NCBI RefSeq assembly: GCF_017591425.1
Contig: NW_024467119.1
Span: 27,749,001 to 27,813,000, forward strand
DNA length: 64,000 nucleotides
From: Ochotona curzoniae
Taxonomy: Eukaryota; Chordata; Mammalia; Lagomorpha; Ochotonidae
Direction: 5' to 3'
Positions 38,501 to 53,500 of this stretch are shown here, piece after piece. The notes below the pieces were generated by a model. The model had not been told where the DNA came from, searched no databases, and was given only the letters and a program-made list of their open reading frames with translations. Position 1 is the stretch's first letter. Each line of letters opens with the position of its first letter. Position numbers and translations under genes: made by a program.

Positions 38501-41500
38501 AAAATACGATCCTTAATTGTCAACCAAACATTACTAATATTAATGCCTTTGTATTTTGCTGGTTATGTTACTTTCTGTTCCCTAAATGTGTGATGGGTTC
38601 TGCATAGCTATTAAAACCCTAACGATTCAAAGATGTTAACACTGGTAAATTCTAAAAAAAAAAAAAAAAAACAGGTGAGAACACTGTGGTTGTGATACAA
38701 CACTATCATAAAAACTATTCATATTGAAAAATGAGTTTAAAATAATCAAAATTTTAAAAGTTTTGTCTGAGTTGTGAGGCTAGGCATTCTTTTTGTTACT
38801 TCCTGCTTTTGTGCTTCTTCAGGTTATTTCAATTCAAATAATTGTTTCTATGAAGAAAAAAAAACAGTAAATCTCATTCTGAAAAAAGATATGTGTTGAA
38901 TCCCATTTTGTGACTTTGGTAAAAACCATAGTCAAAGCTAATATCACAGTTTCCCAGTATTCTCTTAGAAGTAACTAATATTGCTTTCTAATATATTATA
39001 TCCCCATACTTTTGTTTGAATTTACTTAGATTACCTGAATTAATTAATGGAATGCAGTAAAATTCTTAGACTTCTTCAAAGGAATTCTAAAATTTTTTAA
39101 ATTTAAATTTTTCTTGGAAAGAAATGGTTAATTGGATTTATTTGTAAATAATGAAAGTATAAATTTAGAGCTTAAGAGATATTGGAAGATATGTGATCTA
39201 ACTTTTGTAACTAAATAGAGAGCATCTACCAAAGGTGAATAATTCAAAAATACTGTTACTGGCAAAAGCAACACTCTAGTCATCTCTGTTACTAAAGGTA
39301 TGATTGCCTTTCAAATACACCAAGGTATCTTACAACAAAACGTGTAGGTTTTTAAATTACAAGACAAAACTTCTCAGAGTATGTTATATACTTACTGCAT
39401 ATGACATTGGAAATTATTTAAAATTTAAAAATACAAAAAAGAAAAGCTGCTTGTAAATCATACTCTTTCTAGATTGGAACAAGCAAAAGAGGCAGAATCC
39501 AAAGATGCCTTGAAAGACCTGGTTAATCTGATAACTTCCCTCACCACATACGGTGTAAATGAACTGAAGCCAGCTGGTATTACAACGGGAGCTCCCTTCC
39601 TTCTGCCTGGCTTTGCAGTGCCTCAGCCCGCAGGCAAAGGTGAGTTTGTTGATTTGTTTGTTTGTTTTTATATCAATCTACTCCAAGAAACTGAGGATGG
39701 ATGAAATTTTCTGGCTTTGGTTATTCTTTGTTTATGTTATTTTCATAAAATTAATGTGCCACCATGGTTTTAAGTCTGGGGAAGATTTCAATTTACTGGC
39801 TTACTTCCTGAGAAAAGCTGAAAGAAAGAGATAGTCAAAGATCTTCCATTTACTGGTTCATTCCCCAAATGCCCGACTAGCCAAGGGGAGTGGGCCTGGA
39901 AGCAGCTTGGGACCTGGGACTCAATCTGAGTGTCCCACATAGGTGTATTCACTGCCTCTTAGGGTACACGTAAGGAGAAGACTTGGACAGCAGTCAGGAC
40001 TTGAAACCAAGCACTATGATATGGGTTGCAGACTTCCCCCGCAGCATTAGAGAGGAAAAAGGATTTATACATGTTTATTGGAAAGGCAGATATAAAGATC
40101 CCCTTTCCGCTGATTCACTCCCCAAGCAGCTCTAACAGCCAGAGCTGAACTGATCCGAAGTCAGGAGTCAGGAGCTTCTGAGTCTCGCATATGGGTGCAG
40201 GGTCCTAAGGCTTTGAGCTGTCCTCGACTGCTTTCCCAGGCCACAAACAGGGAGCTGGATGGGAAATGGAGCTGCCGGGATTAGAACCACTGCCAACATG
40301 GGTTCCTGACACATGCAAGGCAAGGATTCAGCCAAGAGGTCATTGTACCAGACCCCCCCAAACATCACGTTAAGTGCTCTGTGCCAGCTGCCTGCCCAAA
40401 GATAAAAATTCCTTGAATAACTTTCTTTAATCTATTTGATAAAGTATCTAAAATTATGTCACAGAACCAAATTTTGATCTTTCATTGTAATATTTCATTT
40501 TGACATTTGAGTAATTAGCTAAGTACATGGTGCTTTAGAATGTTGACGATGCATTTCTGCTTTATGTAACTAGAACCTAATTGACACTGTGAGCTCTGCA
40601 TATATTAAATAACTATGGAGAACGTGCACCATGAACACTTGTGTCTAAAGCCAAGCAAACGAAACTGGAAAAACTTTACATTCCTTAACTTAAGTGAGAG
40701 AATAAATTTTTATAGTTTAGATTTGAATTCTCATTTTCTTAAAAAAAAAAAATAAAAGAAAAAAGCCTTACTCTGTAGTCGGGAACATGTAATTACATAA
40801 GAATGCCAACTAGTTTTATTACTTAAGCCTTCTTATTCAGTCTGTTTATTTATTTGTTTTCCCTTATCCAGTATTGAAGGTACAGGTATCTCCACATCGC
40901 TTCATCTTCTCCATCCCCTTTCTCCATCCGCTCCGTCTTCCCCTGTATTTTACAGTAGCGTAGTTCTACAGCTGCGGCCACACTTCCACCATTCTGCTGT
41001 TTGCTATGTCTCATGACATTGCTTGTATAAGCAATAGTATGCAATCTAGTATCTTACTGTCAAGATGTATTTAACGGTTTCATTGGGATTCCTTCTTTTC
41101 TACAGGAGTAGAGATGCATACTGCAGCTCTTAGTTTTCTTATAAAAATTTCAAACATGTACAAAAGTGGAAGAACTCACTTAATGAACACCCACTTACCT
41201 ATTGCTAGGTTATATTCATTTGATTTTTAAATCAACAATAACCATTACAAAGGCATCTGAGCTTGGAGGCCTCTAGCATTGCCCTTCCTGAGATTCTTGT
41301 TTACTAAATATTTGATTGTCATGGTACTTAGTTTGGGTGTTTAAATTTTATAGTACAAATCTGTGCATTCTGTGATGCAGAATTTGGTAGCAAGCAATGA
41401 AAAATGTAAGTCATCAAGCAGCTGTTACATGAAATACCTTCAATTGTAGACCATATTGAGATTCTTGCAAGAGTTTGTGAAGTGTTGTAGAAATTCACAA

Positions 41501-44500
41501 TTTGACCAAGCAATTCGAGACTTCATTTTATTTAATATTAGTAATAATAACAACATATGAAGAACATCTAGATTAACTTAAATACTTAATAGTTAAATTT
41601 TTTCTACAAGTTAATATCAAAATAGGTGCATCAGTAATATTGCTGATTTTGAGACTTTCTAATTTTACTAGCCACTTTGATCTTGATGTTGGCATAATAA
41701 CTAATTGTGGTATATTCTTATGTAATAAGAGAATTAATGAGGCAAAATTAATGTCCCATGTGTGTCATGACCTGATTTTTGTATCATTTATGACAGGGAT
41801 AATTATAAAACCCCATACCTCTTGGAGTTATTGTAAAAATCTGATGATGTACTGGCTGTCACAGTAAAGTTGACTAGCAAAGGTCTTGCCCCAAGAATCA
41901 AAATCCATGTACTCATGAATGATCTGTTTTTTCTTAGCATCAAGTTATTCCTCAGAAAAATTAATAGAATATCTACAGAATGAGTAAGTCAAGTTTCCCT
42001 TGGCCAATAAGCTAGGGGTAATACAAAAACCGAAGATGTGAAAGTACTCAGAAAACTTTATGGAAAGTCTTTTTTATGAAAAACCATGTGTGAATTTCAA
42101 ATTAACCTAATTACATTTTTGCATATACCTTTTAAAGTCCTCATGGTGATAATCCTTATAAATAGAATATCAAATGCTATCCTTTTGTCAATCATATAGA
42201 TGTAAAATTTGCAGACATTTAAATCTGTACACTTAAGTGTTGAATTTGATCAGTTTTGACAAATACATGGTTACCAGGTAGTCCCCATGTATGCAATGTC
42301 CCCATCTTAACAATTTGCTCCATTCTCATTGAGGTTGTTCTTCTACACCCCAGCTCTTGCCCTGGGAACCACTCATTTATTTAGAATTTGCCCTTTCTGA
42401 CATTATATAGATCAAAACCATAGAGTATGCATTTCCTTGTTTCTGAATTCTTCTACTCAATTTTTTTTAGATCCATCCTTGCATCGAATGTATCAGAAAT
42501 TGGATAATTTTCAATATTGGGTAGTGTGGCATTGTTTGGCTACCCTATAATTTATGTATTCATAAACTAATTGATGGAAATTTATTTCACTTTCATGGAA
42601 AAAGCTGTGGCTATTCATATAGAACAAGTCTGTATGAACATGTGTCTTTATTTCTTTGGGGTAAATAGTTTAACATTATGAGAAATAGCCAAACTGTTTT
42701 TCCAATTGACTGTCCAATTTTGTATTCAGATCAGCAGTTCATGAATACTCCAGTTGTTCGATATCCTCAACAAGACTTTGCTAGTCATTTTAACTTTAGA
42801 TATAACCACTTGTACTTTTGAAGCTTTCATTGCTTTAAGAGACCAACGAAGTTGAGCACAGTTGCATGTTTGCTTTATTACAGATTTCTGTGCCCCATTT
42901 GTGTTAATGATTTTATACGCGTTCTTTCGCTATTCTGGAGGTTTTTTTTTAATTCCTTAATATATACTTTATATGTGTACTGTGTTCTCACAGTGTTGCT
43001 TGAATTTTTCCTCTCCTTAATATTATTACTGTTATTATTTTAATTTGAAAGGCAGAGTGATATAAGGAAAAATTAGATTCCAGTATCCCTGACTTACTCC
43101 CCAGGGGCTACAATAGCTGGAGGTAGGCCGGGAGGAAGCCAAGGGCCTGAACTCCATCCAGGTCTCTTGGTTCATCATCTTCTGCCTCCCAGGAGTATTA
43201 GCAGGAAACTGGAATTGAGGTGGATGTTTAACTTAATCTTAAACTTTGCAATATGAAGTACAGACAACCCAAGCAGTGACATGACCTGCCGTGTCATAGT
43301 CCATACCCTACCCTACCCACCTGTAAATCAGTTGAAGCAAAATTTGAAAATAAAATTTAAATAAACAAGTAAATTGTTATTTATAATTCTGCTTCTGTGT
43401 GTATATTGTAGTTTGAAAATTACGTGTAATTTTATACTGTATACCAAGAGGTTTTATAAAACTTTGTATCCAGATTTTCCTAAGAAAGGAAGTAAAAAAA
43501 AGCTTACCTTTAAGTAGGAAATAGTGATTAGATTTTATAATAACTGTATAATTTTAGTATTATTAATACTCTGGAAACGTAATTTTGCATGTTTTATTGG
43601 TGCTGCTTTAATAAAAAATCTTGTAAGATGACCTCAACGAGTTCAGAATAAAGACAGGTATGGTCTTATGAAGATATGCATTTTTGGTAGGAAATATATT
43701 AAAAACTTCTCATAATAGTGTCATTCAAGACACATGAAATGTGTGATCCATTTATTGTTTTGGCATTTATCCCTTTAGATAACTATTTCTGATATAAATC
43801 CAGAGTATAAGATTTTATTTCCATTCTTCCTTAAGATTTTCAAACTTGCAAGTAATGTACAGATAAACAAAGATCTCTTTTTCTCTGTCATACACAGGAA
43901 ATTAGTGAGTTTTAAATGCAATTTAAGATTTTGTAATTCTCTGTTGATTAAAATGCTCTGCTTTTGAAGCCAGTCACAGAGATGTTAGTCTTGATGTTGC
44001 TTGGTCATTTACTGTGATGAATCTGTTTTAACTAATACTGCCTAGATGTAGTGGATGATAAAAAGGATTAAGAATGGATCTTAATAAAAAAAATTAGTTG
44101 GTTCAAGAATTACTAACATGAGAGCTGTGTTAGGCTTCATACTTCAAAATTTTACCAGGGGGAAAAAAAAAAACAAAAAGGAAAGAATTACCAACACTGC
44201 TAACTCACTGTACTGAACTCCTAGTGCAAAGTGCTAGCTTTGTGTGTGAATATCATCCTATTTTACATCTGACTTGCATTGTTTGTATTGTGCTCATTGT
44301 GTTTTAAACAATCCGTCTCTTTATGGTAGGCAATTCATTCTTACAGATGGTTATTAGTATGCCTTATAATATCCCCTGAAACCAGATAATTAAAGTCAAA
44401 CTTGGGAAAATTTAAAATGTTGTGTTACCTTAAATATAGCTCTTCTTACGTCTTTTCTTTCGGATGGGGAGTATAGAAATTTAATAACTGAAAGTTGGTG

Positions 44501-47500
44501 TATAAAAACTGGCTAAAGTTATTTCTAAACTTTTCTTTTTTGTTTTCATGTGGTTGTAGCTTTTGTATTTGTTCATCACTCTGTGTATGCTTTGTTTTTG
44601 GTTACTGACAGATAATAAACATGATATCCTCAAAAGAACAGTAAAATATTAAGGAAACTGGAAATAATAAAAGTCTGAATTATTAATTTATGTGTTGTAA
44701 GTTTATGTTATAATTTTAAATATGCCAAAATTTAAAATCATATATATTCTGAAGTTTTGTGAAATGTTTTCATTTTTCAAAATGTCCAAGCTGGGGTTTA
44801 TGAGCAATCTTTCTAACCCACTTCATGTTTTGCCTCATTCTAGATTTATATTCTTTCTGAAATCTGGATCATCCTATTAGGCTCACTGTTAATTTTTCAT
44901 CACTTCTGGAAATACAATAGATTTCTGATAGTGGTAGATCTGTTTGTATTTATTTATAATTATTGCCACTAGTTTGCCTTTCAGAAGCAATGAAAGATTT
45001 TTGTTTTTTTCCAATTGATATGTTTTAGTCACACACTTAAAAAATATAACTAGTAGCCAAATTTTTTTATTGAGTATTTATGTAAGATTTTTCTTCTGCT
45101 GATTCTCAGTTTTTCATTTCTGCTTTAAAGCTTATTGATTCTTTTTCCTCAATGCCTTTTCTGATTGAAAAATACCTGCCTTTGTTATCAAGGCCAACTT
45201 TACAGAAAATTGCCACTATACATTTCCAAACTTTGAAGCCCAAACAATATGCTTTTATTCTCCCTACAGCAACCTGCTTTTTCAATGTGCAATATCCTTG
45301 ACTTGGAATATTTATAGTGATGCATTAAAAGTTTAGTCAATGTAATTGATTTTAATTTTGAAAAATAAGTCTGTTTTAAAGACAGTATGTTTACTGTAAA
45401 TAGTTGGTAAATGTTATAATTCATGATATGCTTAAACAGATGATTTTGCAAAATATCCAGTAACACCTTCTCTTGTGTTCTTGTTTTCTGTTTTAGGTCA
45501 CAGTGTGAGAAACATCCAGGCCTTTGCAGTTCTTCAGAATGCATTTTTAAAAGCCAAAACCAGCTTCCTTGCCCAAATCATCCTTGATGCCATCACCAAT
45601 ATTTATATGGCTGACAATGCCAATTATTTCATCCTAGAATCACAGCACACCCTGTCACAGTTTGCAGAGAAGATTTCTAAACTCCCAGAAGTACAAAGCA
45701 AATACTTTGAGATGCTGGAGTTTGTCGTTTTTAGTTTAAATTATATCCCTTGTAAAGAACTTATTAGTGTTAGTATCCTCTTAAAGTCTAGCTCTTCTTA
45801 CCACTGTAGCATTATTGCAATGAAAACCCTTCTTAAGTTTACAAGACATGACTACATTTTTAAAGATGTGTTCAGGGAGGTGGGCCTTCTGGAGGTCATG
45901 GTAAACCTTTTGCATAAATATGCTGCCCTCTTGAAGGATCCAACTCAGGCACTAAATGAACAAGGTAAAGCATTTTCCATCATTTTGTTTATTATTTGAA
46001 GAAGGGGTTCAGGAAAATTGTTTATGTTGGTTGTGCTTTTCATTTAGTTATTATTTTGGGTGACTTCCTGGGATGTATTGCTGTGACATCCCAGTGAATC
46101 CTTCCTGATGTTAGCTTGTTCCTTCTCCCCCTGATAATAAATCAAGGGAATTTAAAGTAAAACTTGAAAGAACAACGTGTGTGATCAACTGCTTTCTCCT
46201 TGTGAGGGGAAATTTATAAAGGCATTATCAAATAGTTATCAAATGACTTATGTAGTAAATGTAAATGTTTCTACTAATTTTAGAGAACAAATGGAAAAAT
46301 GTGTCAAAATGATCCAAGAAGAGTAGAATCAAAAGATAAATTTGTTTGGCACATAAAAAATTGTTGAAGTGCATACATGCTAAGTTATATTTTTAGTGAT
46401 GAAAGTAAATGCTAAAGAAATGTTAAAAACATTAAAAATGCATCAAGGAGATCTAAGCATGTCATCTTTGTGATTTTGGCCTTTGATCTTCTTTGACAGG
46501 GGACTCAAGAAATAATAGTTCAACTGAAGACCAAAAGCACCTGGCTTTGTTGGTTATGGAGACCCTGACAGCGCTTCTTCAGGGATCAAACACTAACGCA
46601 GGTGACAGGCACCACGAGGGTCAAAGGCGTTGGGAGGAAATTTCATCTGGTTACATTTTTCTGTAGTAATTCTTGCTTCTGAAATATTTCTATCACTTAG
46701 AGAAACAAAACCATCGGTTAAATGATGAAACAGTCAAGATTCCAAACCTGAAATACTTTTACCTGTTAGAAGTACAGTAGTGACAGGAAATATTGCCTTC
46801 TTGCTATTTTAGAAACCTTTACCTGATTTTTATAGTATACCCTGTGTGAAAGATATTTTCCTTCTTTTTAACATAAAGTCATATTCAAATGATTTATTTA
46901 CAGGTTTTCCAAAATACTTGACTTTATGTGGTAAAAATCCTACTTTATTATCTTATTACATCCTAAAAGGAATATTGAGAAATTATTCCATAATAAAACT
47001 TATCCTCTCCTAGGTAGATTAGATTCCTTAATAATTTTGCTGTATCTTTAGTCTCCATTTCCCGTTTAAGCTTTTCTATCCATCATTAACAGACAATCTG
47101 ACTGTATTTATAACATATCACTCTTGCTTTGAAAAATATTTCCTGAAACTTTAGTCATCATCAAAAACTGTTAGGCAACATGATCAGTATAGCTTGAAAG
47201 AAGTAAAAAGGCTGGAAGGGAGAGGAATTAAATTGAAACTGCTTGGATCATGGAGATTCTTTAGGGAATGGCGACGGGTTTAGACTGTATTTTAAATGAT
47301 ATGAGAGGGCTAGAATGTTGAATTAAATCCATGTACACATGCATAACTGATGATCTGAAGGCAGAAAAACTCAAAACTTCAACATATTTAACATATATTA
47401 TGTGTCCCAGGTACTATAATGTAGGTGATAGAAATGCAAACAACAGATAATAACTTAAAAAATTTTTGTTTTGTTTTATTTATTTGAAAGGCAGGACTGA

Positions 47501-50500
47501 CTGAGAGGAGAGGCAGAAAAGATCTTGCATGTGCTGGTTGGCTCCCCACATGGCCACAACGGCCTAGCTGGGCTGGCCCAAAACCAGAAGCCTCGAGCTC
47601 CTTTCTGGTCTCCCATGTAGATATTGAGGCCCAGTCACCTGGGCCATGTGATGCGGCGTCTCCAGGTGCATTAACGGAGAGCCCAGTGGAGGTGGAGAAG
47701 CCAGGACAGGCACGGCACCCATTTAGAATGCTGACAGCACTTATCCCAATAGGCCACAGGGCGGTCCTTAAGATAATTCTTATTCCAAGTGAATTACAGT
47801 CTAATGTAAAAGGGCATAAACACATAATTATATAAGTAATTACTTAAACACAATTTTGGTGAAGGGTAAGGCATGGCTGAATTAATGTAGTAGCTAATTG
47901 AAGCATTGAATATGATGAATGGGTGCCATAGTGACATTTTCTGTCATATTACATAGTCTCCTTTTATGCCGTAAGTAAGTTCACTTGGCTGATATACTCA
48001 GAACATAATAGAGGTATACTCACAAAACTTTATTCGGCAGATTAACTTTTGACAACCTGATCTGGAGAGGCCCTGTTGGGGATTGGAATATTTAAGGTAG
48101 CAGAGTGGAAGACCAACACAGTGTAACGAAAACTCACTACATTTGCAGGAATGTGAAATCTGTCCACACAGTTCCTTTCTTAGCATGTTTCTTTTCCTTG
48201 TTAAGAAAAACATTACTGGCTCTCTGGTCTCAGGGACTGTAGTGCTTTGTCCATCGTATTTAAGAAATATTAGTTATAGTAATTGCCTAATGGGCCCTCA
48301 CTGACAAAGCAGACGTTAGTAACCACAGTCTTCATGTAATCGCAGGCTGTCACAGATCGCATGCTGTGCTGAACTTTCAAGCCCATGACTTACACTCACG
48401 CAGGGTCATATAATTCTGACACATTTAGCAAAGGGAAAACGACTGGAGACATTGGCAGCTGCAGCAAAACACGTGGTCAGTTATTCACTCTGTCACCATT
48501 TATTCAGATGTAATTCAAGAGGACATCTTTGTTTCAAACATAAGCAGTAATAGTAATAGTAATAGTAATAGTAATAGTAATAGTAATAGTAATAGTATTT
48601 GTTGTGAGTGTTAATAAAGGTATGTGTAAAGTGTGTTCTAAAAACAAGAAGCATGGAAGAATTACTTGAAGGAAATAACCAGTAATGTAAGTCTCTGGGT
48701 CTGCTGTCGTTTTTCACCCCAGGATGTTCTTGATGTGAATACAATAATTGTGAACAGGAGCACGAGCGATAGGGGTCATAAATCCTTTTTCTGTTGCTTA
48801 CTAGTATTGAGTCTTTAGCAACTTCTATGTGGCAGGAGATGAAGATTAAATACGTGAATCAGTAGTAAAGACTTTAGAGCTATATATTGATGCTTTGTGT
48901 TACAGAGTCTGTCTGTCTTCTATTCTTGTGCTCTGCTTATCCAGCATAAAGGTTTGGATTATTGTACTGTATCCCATAGTAGAATGATTTATTTTGTTGC
49001 TTTCTTGTTATCATTTTGAAAGCATTTTTCCAATAAAAAAAAAGGATAGTTCACCTGAAAACTATTTGCATAAGTTGATTTTGATATTCAGTCTCCTGGT
49101 TTCTTCCTGGAGAATTTCTAAATGTTCTAGATTTGGAGAATTTGGGCATGCTAAATGTATCAGGACTCTTAAGCATCTCCTGAGGAAACCTAGGGAAAGT
49201 GTGTCCCCAAATGTGCTTTTCCTGACATCTCAATTTTGCATTGTAACTTAGAAGGTGAAATATCTTGGGTAGGTTTTATTTGCAGTATTTGGAGTTTGTA
49301 CCTACAGAGGTAAGCATTTTAGTTCATATGACTTGTCTCAGAATTGTTAGCTCACGTTATGTAATTTCTCCTGCCCTCAAGGGATCTTCCGAGAGTTTGG
49401 AGGTGCAAGGTGTGCCCATAACATCGTGAAGTACCCTCAGTGCCGCCAGCATGCCCTGATGACGATCCAGCAGCTGGTGCTGTCCCCAAATGGGGATGAT
49501 GACATGGGCACTCTCCTGGGGCTCATGCATTCAGCTCCACCCACAGAACTGCAGTTGAAGACGGACATTTTAAGGGTGAGTTTGACAAGTGTGTCTCTTA
49601 TCTTTCTGCTGTAAAAATCTGGGGTTAATTTTAGTGATCTATATTTAAGTCAGAGACAGGGGAGCTTCAGAAATCCAGAATACCATCAAAACCAAAACAT
49701 CAACAAAATCTCTCAACTTTGTACACATTAGGAATCCAGAAAAACACAAGTCATTCAGTTTTTCTTTTTTTGTTTTTTTCTTTTTTTTTTTTCCTACAGG
49801 AACATTTATTCGAGCATGCCTGGGTCTCCAAAGAAAAGGAAGACCCAGTTTTTCAATATTTATTTACTCACAGCTGATAAGTCATTGCAGTAATTGTATT
49901 GGGTTATAGGAGTTATCCCTCAAATTAGAGATTATACTAGCAAAGTGTGCCATCATATTATTTTTCCAATTAAAGTTGCTCATAGCAAAAATACATCTCT
50001 GAAATAAAGTGTTATATGAAACATTATACATGTATGCATATATATGCATGTAATGAGTATTCTTGCATATAGTAAGCAGTGTCCTACCAAGTTACTTATG
50101 CTTTTATTATCTATTTTTTAATCCTATAAATAACTGTTTTATGAATGAGAAAAAAAAAGTGTGTTTAGAGTGATTATCTAACTTGGCTATATTTTAATGG
50201 CAAAATTTTTTAGAGATTGGAACGAATTCTCAGATTTCAATACCCCATATTCTTTTTATAACGCCACTGTATTTTTACAAAGATTTATACATTTTTTCTC
50301 ATTATATTCACTGATATTTCTATCAAATATGCAAGAGAGATCATGTCAAATTTAGGTTGTACTAGGGTATTAACCACGCTTGGTAATAGCAGTACCCACT
50401 AGAAATTAGCAAGTGAAAATTCATCGTGATAATCCAGTCTGAATCCAAACTGTGAGAGGAAAAATGGTCAATACTGTGAAGTCCATCCATTAAACTGAAA

Positions 50501-53500
50501 ACCTATATTTTAGCTTTCCCAGCAATATAAATTATCTTAAAAATGTGCAATGAAAAATTGGATTCATTTCTAAAACTAAAAGCATTTACCTGTTATTGGG
50601 TTATTATACTACTGCTAGGCTTCGCTTTGTCCTTGAATGCTTTTAGTACAGAGATTAGAATTAGACATCTGTAATTTTGTGGACATGTTTACCAACAGCA
50701 TTTTGATGTGACAAAATTTTGCCCACCTGGCATTCAACAGTATCTTTAGTAGTTTGATGAGTTGTTGTCTACAAAATGAGAGATAAATCCTTTGATATTT
50801 CTAGCAGGCCTCACTAGAAACACCAGAACCCCAAATCTAAAACTTGAATTTTTGGGTGCTTGTTAAAGACACCAAGAAGGCTTAAAATATCTGAGAGAAA
50901 CAGAATTTTTTTTTTCACAGAACGCTGTATAGATTATATTTAGTTATTGACCTGAAGTCATCACTCACATACATTTAAAACAAGCTCGTAACTTTTGTTG
51001 ATTTAACTTAATGAACTTAATGAAAGACAGAAAACAAAGAAATTACTTTACTATATAAAAATACTTGTATAGAATAAGCAGCACATTGATTTAACCCATA
51101 CTTTGATACAGTTTAAGAGTGGGCTAGGGCCCGGCGCGGTGGCGCAAGTGGTTAAAGGTCCTCGCCTTGCACGCCCCGGATCCCATATGGGCGCCGGTTC
51201 TAATCCCGGCAGCCCCGCTTCCCTTCCAGCTCCCTGCTTGTGGCCTGGGAAAGCAGTCGAGGACGGCCCAAAGCTTTGGGAACCTGCACCCGCGTGGGAG
51301 ACCCGGAAGAGGCTCCTGGCTTCGGATCGGCATAGTATCGGCCCGTTGCGCTCACTTGGGGAGTGAATCATCGGACGGAAGATCTTCCTCTCTGTCTCTC
51401 CTCTCTCTGTATATCCGCCTTTCCAATGAAAAAATAATAAAAATAAATCTTTAAAAAAAAAAAGAGTGGGTTAGCACTCAACTTTATATCAGATTATTTT
51501 TGATATAAATATTCCATTTAACAATACCTTAACAGTTATAAAAGGCTAAGTATTTTCTTTAAGTGGACATAGTTAAATCAAGTTGCAAGTAGGTTTTTTT
51601 GTTTTCTTTTCTTTTTTTGTGGAAGTGCTGGGGATGAGGTTGGCTGTGCTGCAGCCGGAGAAGGAGATGCAGGAATAGAGTTCCAAGGGCAAGAGCTGGG
51701 AAAACTAGAAGTAGCCTGCTGTGCAGTTGAAGGGTAGGGTGGCTTGAAACTGATATGGGCAACAGTGATGGCAACCAGTTGCTGGCTGTGGTCGGTGCCT
51801 CTAGCTTTCCCAGCAGCTGGGCCAGGCGCCAGGTTAACAAAACCCATGCATAGGAAGGAGCTATGTGAGTGGCCCAATGGCAAGTGTTTTTGAGGCTCTG
51901 GTTTCCTTCCGCTTGGTTGCATTGTTACCAGGGTGGAACGTTGAGGAGGAGAATGGGATTCAGTTTCACTTCCATCTGTGGGGTATTTTGGATTTCAGAT
52001 CTCTTATATACATTTGACCCATGGTCACAGTGAAACAATTTGTTTATAAAGAGGAAAACATGCTCCCATGAGGAGCCCCAACAAAAGGGGGGGATTTTCT
52101 TTTCTCTTTTTTTTTGTTTATTCATTTATTTATTTATTTTTTATTAATTACATTGCATTATGTGACATAGTTTTATACGCACAGGGATTCCCCCCACCCC
52201 TAACTCCCCACCATGGTGGATTCCTCCCCCTTGTTGCATTACCACAGTCCAAATTCAGTTGAGATTTTTTCATTGCAAGCATCTACGAAGTATAAAGTCC
52301 AGCGTCTTATTGTCCAGATAAGTTCAACGGTTTCTTGGGGAGACCATCTCTGGTCTGAAGGTAGAGCCAGTAGAGTACCTTCCCAATCAATTAAAACCCC
52401 CGACATTATATCAGTAACATTTTATAACGTTATGGAATTAGTTGACGTGGAATTGAGTAACCAATATGTTAGAAGAAAAAAATGCAAGTTCTGAACCACA
52501 TCCTGTGACTTCTACATTGACATTTCAATTATTAGTTTATATACAACTGGTTTCTATACACCTTAAAATGGCTATAGATTACTATTCAGCTGTTTTGTGT
52601 CTATTTTAATTTTTGTATTTAGCAGTTTTTAGCGTTGAAGCATGCTTTTGCTGAACCTGGCTGTTTTATGGGTAGTCTAACTCTATAACTCCAACAAGAC
52701 ATATGTCAACAGTTTAGGTGAACAGTTTTAGGAGGGATGTGCAGAGAAATCTTCAATACCCTAGTGAGGAGTAACTAATCTTTGTGTCCCACCCAGTGAG
52801 TTATAAGTGCATCCCCACTAACCGTTTTCTGTCTTTTTCTAAGCTTTCCTTGTTGCTCTCTGTCTATTCTAGGTTTTTTTTTGTTGGTATTGTTTATTTG
52901 TTTGTTAGTTTTGAGGAGTTTCCGGAGCGATCCTGATAGTCATTGCCAGTGAGGCTGGGGACCCAAAGTCAGAACCAGGCAAGGACCAGAGAAATCTCTC
53001 CCTAGTTCCGAAGGAAGTTTACTGTTATTCTGTTTTTGAGAACCTCTCAGTGCTCCTGGTTGTTGTTCCGATGACCTTGGATCCTGCAAATCAGGATTTG
53101 GGCTTCTTCCATCCCATGTGGGAGATCCAAATGAGGGTGGGTGACCTCAGAGTTCTTGGCCCCTGAAGGCACTCCATTTCCCCGTGGTCTCCTTGGCAAT
53201 TGCGATGTAGTCCTCGGTGCCCGTACTGATAGTCCTTGGTGAGGATCTAAGAGTCTTCAGGGTTGGGATACAAGCCACCTCCTGTCTGCCTGCTCCACTC
53301 TGGGGTCCCCTCCTGCTCTGTGCATATGACCTCCTGTTAAGAGGTTGTCAGGAGCACTCCTGATTCCCCCCAAATGCCTTTGTAGTTTTGCTATTGTCTT
53401 ATGCTGATTTGAGTCTGTTGTCTATGAGTTACCAGTTACGATCCTGATAGGTTATACTTGCTGTCTTCCTCACACCTTCTTGGGTGATGTAAGATTTCTC

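Larger units (their letters stand above)
39640..45496 (+). other. WDFY3 intron G-H, 5.9 kb
   Basis: Contains two adjoining minus-strand SINEs (39805-40357), a lagomorph L1 3' end (40840-41110), two older L1 fragments (41130-41250 and 42190-42810) and a truncated SINE (43030-43225). 41260-42180 and 43240-45490 hold nothing I recognise except AT-rich unique sequence. Confidence 0.85.
46602..49381 (+). other. WDFY3 intron I-J, 2.8 kb
   Basis: One minus-strand SINE (47458-47767) and an AGTAAT microsatellite (48543-48598). 46610-47450, 47775-48540 and 48600-49380 are unique AT-rich sequence with no signal. Confidence 0.85.

Noticed and set aside
45200..45544. 114-codon minus-strand frame overlapping exon H
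   Set aside because: It runs antisense across the exon H acceptor; the + strand match to WDFY3 explains the conservation.
48543..48598. Regular repeat array that might suggest CRISPR
   Set aside because: Six-base units without spacers in mammalian DNA; a microsatellite.
48493..48744. Reverse-strand protein with a long tyrosine run
   Set aside because: Translation of an AGTAAT microsatellite.
51128..51220. tRNA-like A and B boxes
   Set aside because: They belong to the tRNA-derived SINE head; no cloverleaf or mature tRNA can be drawn.
51103..51454. Open frames on both strands around 51.1-51.4 kb
   Set aside because: They lie wholly inside the young SINE.
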